Source: Bacteroidota bacterium (GTDB lineage Bacteria; Bacteroidota; Ignavibacteria; SZUA-365). From it: a stretch of 15,643 nucleotides of DNA. Under the pieces are notes generated by a model. It searched no databases, was not told the origin of the DNA, and worked only from the letters and a program-made list of their open reading frames with translations. The stretch spans positions 1 through 15,643 of the forward strand of contig JAEYUG010000019.1 of NCBI GenBank assembly GCA_023432805.1, given 5' to 3'. A program made the position numbers and the translations under genes. The first letter of the stretch is position 1. The number at the start of each line of letters is the position of its first letter. Below are positions 6,911 to 12,614 of the stretch, one piece after another.

Positions 6911-9900
6911 ATGATTCATGGCATACACATGCGGAGCCGCTCTGTGCTCACGCACATCGTGCTTCCGCTGCTGTGCGCGGTGTGCCTCACCCTGCCGGCC
7001 TCTGCCACGACGCATTTCGTGACGACACTGATCGATGAAGACAACGGAAGTCTCATCGATACCGCGGGCGGCGGCGCGGGGACCTCGCTGCGCGAATGCA
7101 TCGCGTATTCCGCAGCTGGCGACACGGTCCGTTTCGATCCCTCGGTTATTCCGGGGACGGTATTCCTTTCACTCGGCACGCTTACGGTCTCACATGATCT
7201 GACACTTATCGGTCCGGGCAGTGCGAACGCAGGCCTGAGCGGCAGCGGCAACACACAGATCTTCCACATCGCAGGCGGAGTGACATTCCACCTCCAGAGC
7301 CTCACGCTCTTTGATGGGTATGCAGTCGCTGGTGCTGTTGCCAGGGCGGTGGGAACTCTGCACATGGCGAACTGTCTCGTGCGTGATAACGCATCGCTGC
7401 AGGATGGCGGTGCGGTGTTTCTCGACGGGGCCGCCGGAACCTTCTTCAACGTGCACTTTCTTCGCAACGCCGCGTATGGAAGCGGTGGCGCCATTTCAAC
7501 GACGACGCTTGCGGCCACGATGCTGAGCGTGGACTCGTGTCACTTCGAGAGCAACGTCTCCAACGGCAACGGTGGGGCGATTGCCGCGAGCGGTCCGGTC
7601 GCGGTCACGCTGCTGCGCAGCATTCTTCTGCGCAACACGGCGGCGTTCGACGGGGGTGGTGTCTCGATTGGCAACGGCGCGAGCGTTGCCGTTGTACGCA
7701 CGACGCTCGACAACAACAACGCCAGTCGGAATGGCGGGGGTCTGCACGTCAGTGGTGCACTGCCGGCAACTGGAACGGTGCTCGGTTCGACCTTTTCAGC
7801 AAACAAGGCGGCTGGATCGGGAGGCGCCATCGCACTTCAGCATGCGAGCGGATCGGTGACACTCACCTCTTCCACCATCAGCGGCAATCTTGCAACGTAC
7901 GGCGGAGGAGTCGCGCAGACGTCAACCGGCACGACGACGAACACGTTCTGCACGATTGCGGAGAACTCCGGCGTGAATGGCGGCGGATACTATGTGACCG
8001 GCTCGACAGCGACCTTTTCCGCCACACTGCTCGGTAACAACACGGCAGCCTCGGGTCCCGACGTGTCTGGCTCGGTGACATCGAGCGGCCGCAATCTCGT
8101 TGCGCGCCCCATCGGCAGCAGCGGATGGGTCGGCACCGACATTGTCGGGACCGACACCACGCAGCTTGTCGCCGGCATCGAGCCGCTGCAGAACAACGGG
8201 GGACTGACCAAGACCCATGCACTGCAGGCGTGCAGTCCCGCCGTCGATGCGACCGCGATAAACAGCGGCGCGATCATCACCGACCAGCGCGGACTTCCTC
8301 GCTTTCGCGATGGTGACAACAACAGTTCTGCGATCGCTGATATCGGTGCCTACGAGGCACAGACTTCCATCGACGTCACGGCGCCCATCGCCGTGTGCAA
8401 ACCCTTCACCGCCGCGCTCGACGCGAGTGGTGTCGCACGTGCACGCGTGATCGACATCAATGCGGGGAGCGTCGACAACTGCGGCATCGTGTCGTACACG
8501 CTGAGCGATTCGCTCTGGAACTGCACGCAGACCGGTGTCCATCAGGTGACCCTGACCGTGCGTGACAAGTCGAACAACGTCGCTACGTGCATCGCCCAGG
8601 TGACCGTGGTCGATCTGATGAAGCCGACCGTCACGCCCCCTGCAGCCGTCGTTGTAAATGCAGCGACGGGGACCTGTGCCTGGACCGTTGTGCCTGGCAC
8701 GCTCGGCACGGCAACGGGATCGGACAACTGTGGATCGGTGACGATTTCCAGCGACGCGCCCGCTTCGCTGAGTGTCGGTACGCATCTGATCACATGGACC
8801 GCCACGGATGGTTCGAGCAACACGGCTTCCGCGACGCAGCTGGTCACAGTGAACGACACGCAGAATCCCACAATCATTGCGCCGGCACCTGTCACGGTTT
8901 CGCCGACGGGTGGTGCATGTTCGATTGCAGCATCCCTCGTTCTTCTGGGTGCACCGGTCGCAGCCGACAACTGCGGCAGCGTGGCTGTTTCGAACAATGC
9001 GCCGTCGGTCTACCCCGTGGGGACGACCGTCGTGACCTGGACGGCTGTGGATGCGGCAGGCAACTCCGCCACTGCGCTGCAGAACGTCGTCGTGACCGAC
9101 AACACGAAACCGACGATCACCGCGCCCTCGGCTCTCGATGTCGCGACGAATGTCGGATCGTGCACGCGCTCACTGGCCTCGCTGACCCTGGGTTCGCCGA
9201 CGGTGGGCGACAACTGTCCCGGTTCTCTGACCCTCGGCAACAATGCGCCTGCTCAGTTCCCGATCGGGACGACCGTCGTAACGTGGACAGTGACAGATGC
9301 CGGTGGGAACAGCGCATCGGCAACGCAGTCGGTCACCGTGCGCGACGATCTGTTTCCCGTGATCACGGCACCGGCGTCGCTGACCGTCGCGGCGCCCGCC
9401 GGCACGTGTTCGATTCCCGCGGCGTCGCTGTCGCTGGGCACACCGACCGTGTCAGACAACTGTGGTGTCGGAACTCCGACCAGCGATGCTCCGACCATCT
9501 TTCCCGTCGGCATCACACAAGTGATCTGGAAGGTGTTCGACACCTACGGCAATATGTCGACCGCCGCACAGCTGGTGACCGTCACGAGCGGCACCCCCAC
9601 GATCAGCTGTCCGTCTCCCATCGTCGTGTCGACGGCGAATGGACGCCCGGGCGCGGTTGTCACCTACACGCCACCCACGGGCGGGAGTGACTGTCCCGGA
9701 ACGGAGACCATTCGCATCGCCGGTCTCGGCAGCGGTTCCTTCTTTCCGATCGGCACCACGACCGAGTCGTACCTCGTGACCGACGCAATCGGTCGTACCG
9801 CGACCTGCAGCTTCACGATCACCGTCAATGACACCGAAGCTCCGACAATCGCCGTGGCGTTGTCGCCTGTCAACCTCTGGCCGGGCGACAACACGATGCG

Positions 9901-10471
9901 GACCGTCCGCGCGGTCGTCACAGCCGCCGACAATGCTCCCGGTGTGGTCTGGTCGTTGACCTCGATCACTGCGAATCAGGGAACCAGCGGAGACATCGAT
10001 GGTGCGTTGTTCGGCACTGCCGACAATGAGTTCCTGCTGCGCGCCAAGCGTTCCGGCAATCTCGATCGCACCTACACGGTGACCTACACGGCAACCGACG
10101 CATCGCTCAATACATCGTCAGCCACGGCCACCGTCGTCGTGCCCTCGAGCCGTCCGAAGGATCTGATCGTCAGTGATGAGACGGCGATTCCCGCGGTCGC
10201 GACGCTCGATCAGAACTTCCCGAATCCCTTCAATCCCACCACGACCATCCGCTTCGGTCTCCCGGCCGAATCGCATGCGCGTCTGACGATCTTCAATTCC
10301 GTCGGACATGTCGTTGCCGTGCTGTTCGACAGGTCACTGCCTGCCGGCCAGCACTCTCTGATGTGGGATGGTACTGATGGCAGCGGCCGTCGTGTATCCA
10401 GCGGGATGTACCTGTATCGTCTGGAAGCCGCCGGTGGCGTGACCACGCGTCGGATGTTGCTGCTGCAATAG
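6911..10471 (+). CDS. Secreted beta-helix and HYR-repeat adhesin-like protein with T9SS sorting domain
   Basis: From ATG 6911 the product is 1186 aa. I prefer this start because GAGGA lies 5 bp upstream and it leaves a normal signal peptide (RSRSVLTHIVLPLLCAVC, cleaved after PASA). In-frame GTG 6851 and ATG 6860 would add up to 20 residues, and the GTG would overlap the previous stop. Residue ~59 begins a CSLREA-like motif (TSLRECIAYSAAGDTVRF). A right-handed parallel beta-helix with many GGGxxxS turns follows, then an LQNNGG...GAYEA segment (~450-483) typical of choice-of-anchor proteins. Seven Ig-like/HYR-type modules fill ~490-1090, most with a DNCG cysteine and VGTxxVTWTxxD. The C-terminus (~1099-1186: LDQNFPNPFNPTTTI, SSGMYLYRL) is a T9SS/FlgD-like sorting domain. 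Export to the cell surface is well supported; adhesion or polysaccharide contact is inference. It is the last gene before a strong hairpin. Confidence 0.88.
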   Translation: MIHGIHMRSRSVLTHIVLPLLCAVCLTLPASATTHFVTTLIDEDNGSLIDTAGGGAGTSLRECIAYSAAGDTVRFDPSVIPGTVFLSLGTLTVSHDLTLIGPGSANAGLSGSGNTQIFHIAGGVTFHLQSLTLFDGYAVAGAVARAVGTLHMANCLVRDNASLQDGGAVFLDGAAGTFFNVHFLRNAAYGSGGAISTTTLAATMLSVDSCHFESNVSNGNGGAIAASGPVAVTLLRSILLRNTAAFDGGGVSIGNGASVAVVRTTLDNNNASRNGGGLHVSGALPATGTVLGSTFSANKAAGSGGAIALQHASGSVTLTSSTISGNLATYGGGVAQTSTGTTTNTFCTIAENSGVNGGGYYVTGSTATFSATLLGNNTAASGPDVSGSVTSSGRNLVARPIGSSGWVGTDIVGTDTTQLVAGIEPLQNNGGLTKTHALQACSPAVDATAINSGAIITDQRGLPRFRDGDNNSSAIADIGAYEAQTSIDVTAPIAVCKPFTAALDASGVARARVIDINAGSVDNCGIVSYTLSDSLWNCTQTGVHQVTLTVRDKSNNVATCIAQVTVVDLMKPTVTPPAAVVVNAATGTCAWTVVPGTLGTATGSDNCGSVTISSDAPASLSVGTHLITWTATDGSSNTASATQLVTVNDTQNPTIIAPAPVTVSPTGGACSIAASLVLLGAPVAADNCGSVAVSNNAPSVYPVGTTVVTWTAVDAAGNSATALQNVVVTDNTKPTITAPSALDVATNVGSCTRSLASLTLGSPTVGDNCPGSLTLGNNAPAQFPIGTTVVTWTVTDAGGNSASATQSVTVRDDLFPVITAPASLTVAAPAGTCSIPAASLSLGTPTVSDNCGVGTPTSDAPTIFPVGITQVIWKVFDTYGNMSTAAQLVTVTSGTPTISCPSPIVVSTANGRPGAVVTYTPPTGGSDCPGTETIRIAGLGSGSFFPIGTTTESYLVTDAIGRTATCSFTITVNDTEAPTIAVALSPVNLWPGDNTMRTVRAVVTAADNAPGVVWSLTSITANQGTSGDIDGALFGTADNEFLLRAKRSGNLDRTYTVTYTATDASLNTSSATATVVVPSSRPKDLIVSDETAIPAVATLDQNFPNPFNPTTTIRFGLPAESHARLTIFNSVGHVVAVLFDRSLPAGQHSLMWDGTDGSGRRVSSGMYLYRLEAAGGVTTRRMLLLQ
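8615..9589 (+). repeat. Four tandem ~81-aa HYR-type coding repeats
   Basis: Units begin at 8615, 8858, 9101 and 9347, spaced 243, 243 and 246 bp apart. Each reads xxPTIxAPxxxxVxxxxGxC, then xxDNCGxxxxxxxAPxxxPVGTTxVTWTxxDxxGN, then SATQxVTVxD. The paired cysteines could form a disulphide in each module. A more divergent module precedes the array (from ~8375) and two follow it (to ~10140). Confidence 0.85.
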
Positions 10472-10488
10472 AATCTGCCTCAGACTCC

Positions 10489-10530
10489 ACGACGCGCCCC
10501 GGATCATATACAGCCGGGGCGCGTCGTTCT
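10489..10530 (+). terminator. Strong hairpin terminator after the surface-protein genes
   Basis: ACGACGCGCCCCGG (10489-10502) pairs perfectly over 14 bp with CCGGGGCGCGTCGT (10514-10527) around an 11-nt loop, starting 18 bp after the adhesin stop codon. The T tract after it is weak (TTCTGTAT), so it may act partly as an RNA stabiliser or need Rho. Its position between the surface operon and the LuxR gene fits transcription termination. Confidence 0.75.
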
Positions 10531-10589
10531 GTATCCCGGCAGTTGGATGGCAATGGGGAATTCCATAAGCTATCTGACTCATCCATTCC

Positions 10590-11210
10590 ATGTACAGTGT
10601 GCACATGTTCGACGTTCCACCCAGAAGGAACCACGCGGACAGGGATTCTGGCCCATCCCTTCCGGCATGCACCGATGGTGCATGCCAGCTTGTTGATGCC
10701 GTCGCACCGACGGGAGAGGCAGTTGAACCAATCTGTCGGGAGTTGCGTGCGCTTCGGGAACGTGCCGCGGAGGCAGCCAGCATTCCGGAAATCGCCGAGG
10801 ACCTGCGCCAGCGGTATCACACGATCGAATCCTCGCTCGGGCTCTGTCTGCGCTCGCTCCGCTGCATGCACGGCTTCGCAGATGTTCCAGCACCCGCTGC
10901 CGGGGGAGACGCTTCTTCAAACGAGGATGGAGTTCGTGACGCAATGGCGCGTTCACCGCATGCGATATCGACGCTGACGCGAACCGAGCGTACCGTCCTG
11001 CAGCTGTTGTCTGCGGGACGTACAAGCCGTGCGATCGGAGCGGCATTGTATGTCAGTGTGCGCACGGTGGAGAAGCATCGCCACAACATTGCGCGCAAGC
11101 TGGGATTGCGTGGCGTCAACGCGTTGCTCTCGTATGCCGTCACACATGCGGAATTGCTCGACCAACTGCCGGGAAAAAAAATCCCCGGCGCGGGCCGGGG
11201 ATCTCTGTGA
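10590..11210 (+). CDS. LuxR-family HTH transcriptional regulator without a recognised sensor domain
   Basis: The 206-aa product ends in a LuxR/GerE HTH at residues ~128-190 (LTRTERTVLQLLSAGRTSRA, ALYVSVRTVEKHRHNIARKL), which binds DNA as a dimer. The first ~127 residues contain no receiver, PAS or autoinducer domain I recognise; ~45-90 look helical (ELRALRERAAEAAS, DLRQRYHTIESSLG). The start is uncertain: no Shine-Dalgarno precedes ATG 10590, and ATG 10605 is also possible. An inverted repeat TGGATG (10544-10549)/CATCCA (10580-10585) lies just upstream. The terminal residues GKKIPGAGRGSL are encoded within a terminator for the opposite strand, so they are probably not functional protein. It converges with the globin gene, 26 bp apart. 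Its target is unknown; the globin or the surface genes are possible. Confidence 0.8.
   Translation: MYSVHMFDVPPRRNHADRDSGPSLPACTDGACQLVDAVAPTGEAVEPICRELRALRERAAEAASIPEIAEDLRQRYHTIESSLGLCLRSLRCMHGFADVPAPAAGGDASSNEDGVRDAMARSPHAISTLTRTERTVLQLLSAGRTSRAIGAALYVSVRTVEKHRHNIARKLGLRGVNALLSYAVTHAELLDQLPGKKIPGAGRGSL
11174..11202 (-). terminator. Rho-independent terminator for the globin gene, inside the LuxR 3' end
   Basis: On the minus strand ATCCCCGGC pairs over 9 bp with GCCGGGGAT around a 4-nt loop and is followed by eight T residues (11181 to 11174). This is a textbook intrinsic terminator, starting 35 bp after the globin stop codon. It overlaps the last codons of the convergent LuxR gene. Confidence 0.88.
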
Positions 11211-11236
11211 TTGGAGAGGAAGGATGAAGCGGGATC

Positions 11237-11674
11237 TCATTCATGCTGCATTTCCAGAAAGTGTATCATCTGCTCGGCAGATGCGATCATCTCTCTCGCG
11301 ATCATTTCGTAGACGGAGATCCACGCCTGCCGCGCCGCTTCGGTGAAGTCGTGGCCGAGCAACGACGACAAGGTGCGGAGCAGCGCCTCGCCGAAAATGG
11401 CATAGTGGCGATGCTCGACTCCGGATGCGACATGACGTTGAGCGAGACTGCGCAGCGACGGTAGTACACGTCGAGGATCATGCATGTTCGCGACCAGATG
11501 CGCGAGCATGCCGCCCATCTTTTTCACCGTGATGACTGGGTCGTCGTCGAACAAGTCCTGAATGGAGGGATCGATGGAGAACAACTGCGTGCACAGCGTT
11601 TCCGCAAACACCTGAGGATCGGTGGCGACACGCGCGAACGTTGCCTGGACGAGACAGAGGTCAGCTGCCCGCAT
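11237..11674 (-). CDS. Single-domain globin (Vitreoscilla-haemoglobin-like fold)
   Basis: The 145-aa product matches single-domain bacterial globins and the globin domain of flavohaemoglobins in length and pattern; no reductase domain follows. By comparison with Vitreoscilla haemoglobin, Phe42 (IQDLF) is the invariant CD1 phenylalanine. His81 (LAQRHVASGV) is the proximal F8 haem ligand. Tyr91 (HRHYAIFGEALL) and a Glu near the C-terminus (ASAEQM) could form the proximal hydrogen-bond relay. At the distal side, B10, usually Tyr in this group, aligns with Cys28 (TLCTQLF), and E7 aligns near Lys51/Lys52 (TVKKMGG). These assignments are manual. Likely roles are O2 binding or delivery, NO detoxification or haem-based sensing. 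AGGAG lies 7 bp before the ATG. It sits 88 bp downstream of the response regulator on the same strand and ends at its own terminator. Relatives are often mislabelled hemin receptors. Confidence 0.85.
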   Translation of the reverse strand: MRAADLCLVQATFARVATDPQVFAETLCTQLFSIDPSIQDLFDDDPVITVKKMGGMLAHLVANMHDPRRVLPSLRSLAQRHVASGVEHRHYAIFGEALLRTLSSLLGHDFTEAARQAWISVYEMIAREMIASAEQMIHFLEMQHE

Positions 11675-11705
11675 GGGATACTCCTACCGTGACATGTTGC
11701 ATGAA

Positions 11706-11728
11706 TGGGACATGCGAAATTAGTCCCA
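11706..11728. promoter_or_regulatory. Dyad TGGGAC-N11-GTCCCA upstream of the globin, candidate operator
   Basis: A perfect 6-bp inverted repeat with an 11-bp spacer spans 23 bp, ending 32 bp upstream of the globin ATG. Size and spacing suit a dimeric HTH regulator. It overlaps the candidate promoter -7 element described separately. The divergent response regulator or the LuxR protein would be plausible binders. Confidence 0.4.
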
Positions 11729-11745
11729 CACAGAAGTCACCACAA
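11715..11745 (-). promoter_or_regulatory. Candidate Bacteroidota-type promoter of the globin gene
   Basis: On the minus strand TTG (11745-11743) is followed after 20 bp by TAATTTCG (11722-11715). This resembles the TTTG and TAnnTTTG elements of Bacteroidetes promoters with one mismatch in the -7 element. The -7 element lies about 40 bp from the globin ATG and within the spacer of the dyad TGGGAC-N11-GTCCCA. A readthrough transcript from the response regulator is the alternative. Confidence 0.3.
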
Positions 11746-11762
11746 CTGCACATCTGTACAGT

Positions 11763-12443
11763 TTATCTGGAATCCCTTCCAGCTCCGGCCGCGCGACCAT
11801 GTTGCTGCATCACTTTGGCCACTGCCTCGGCACGCGATCCGACATGCAGCTTTTCGTATATGTTGTGCAGGTGAAAGCGGACGGTGTGCACGCTGACATA
11901 CAGACGTTCGGCGATCACCTTGTAGCTATGTCCCTCGATCAGCGCCTCGAGCACCTCGGTTTCCCGTTCGGTCAGCACGGTGCCGTCGGCCGGCGCCGGG
12001 GGACGCTGAAAAAACGCCAGCACGCGGCGTGCGACTTCGCCCGACATGGGTGCACCGCCGGCGTATGCATCGCTGATCGCCTGCAGCAGTTTGAGCGACG
12101 GGGTCTTCTTGAGAATGTATCCGACTGCTCCAGCTCGAAGTGATTCGAAGATCCTGTCGTCATCGCTATAGACAGTCTGCATGACCACCTGCATCTGGGG
12201 GAACAGCTCCTTGAGTTTCCGCACGCATGCAATGCCCGATGTGCCCGGCATGCCAATGTCCATCAGCACAACATCCGCGGGGGATGTCCCGAGTCCCTCC
12301 AACGCCTCCGCACATGAGGCATAACTCCCCGCACACGCGTATCCATCGGTGAATTCAAGCATCCACTTCAGTGATGATCGCATGCTCTCGTCGTCGTCGA
12401 CGATGGCAACGGTGATGAGGGTGGCACGCTGCGGGGAGGTCAT
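11763..12443 (-). CDS. NarL/FixJ-family response regulator
   Basis: The 226-aa product has a receiver domain at ~10-125. The acidic cluster is D16-D18 (VAIVDDDES), the phospho-acceptor is Asp62 (VVLMDIGMPG), the switch residue is Thr90 (VVMQTVYS) and the conserved lysine is Lys112 (GYILKKTP). A LuxR/NarL HTH follows at ~156-214 (LTERETEVLEALIEG, RLYVSVHTVRFHLHNIYEKL). All residues needed for phosphotransfer are present. It is divergent from the sensor kinase at 12615, with 171 bp between starts, and is almost certainly its partner. GGAGG lies 13 bp before the ATG, longer than ideal, but no better start is visible. The globin follows on the same strand, 88 bp after the stop, so the regulator may control or be cotranscribed with it. 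A 6-bp hairpin over the stop region (11767-11782) lacks a T tract. Confidence 0.92.
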   Translation of the reverse strand: MTSPQRATLITVAIVDDDESMRSSLKWMLEFTDGYACAGSYASCAEALEGLGTSPADVVLMDIGMPGTSGIACVRKLKELFPQMQVVMQTVYSDDDRIFESLRAGAVGYILKKTPSLKLLQAISDAYAGGAPMSGEVARRVLAFFQRPPAPADGTVLTERETEVLEALIEGHSYKVIAERLYVSVHTVRFHLHNIYEKLHVGSRAEAVAKVMQQHGRAAGAGRDSR

Positions 12444-12614
12444 GCACCGAAACTACCCTCCTGCGACATCCGGCACAACTGTACGAATGTCCAGCTTCTG
12501 CGTGGCCAGGCGACAGGCCGCCGTGCGAGGTGCATCCTGCCGCAGCCGTCCACTCCGATGCACTGTTGTCTGCCGCGGTGTCGGACCGTATCTTCCCGCC
12601 TTCACCCATGATCG
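12444..12614. promoter_or_regulatory. Divergent promoter region between response regulator and sensor kinase
   Basis: These 171 bp separate two divergently transcribed partner genes and must carry both promoters. I found no long inverted repeat and no clear -10/-35 or TTTG/TAnnTTTG pair. A shared bidirectional control region, with autoregulation by the response regulator, is common for this arrangement but is inferred here. Confidence 0.45.

Noticed and set aside
10591..10603. TGTACAG-TGTGCA near the LuxR start, similar to a minus-strand copy at 11747-11760 upstream of the globin
   Set aside because: The two copies differ by an inserted base. One may lie inside the LuxR coding sequence, and two short matches are not enough to claim a shared operator.
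11174..11181. A8 run in the LuxR gene as a programmed frameshift site
   Set aside because: Neither shifted frame leads to a recognisable domain, and the run is fully explained as the T tract of the opposite-strand terminator.
11767..11782. CTGGAA-TCCC-TTCCAG hairpin at the response-regulator stop as a terminator
   Set aside because: The stem is only 6 bp and no T tract follows on the minus strand, so readthrough into the globin cannot be excluded.
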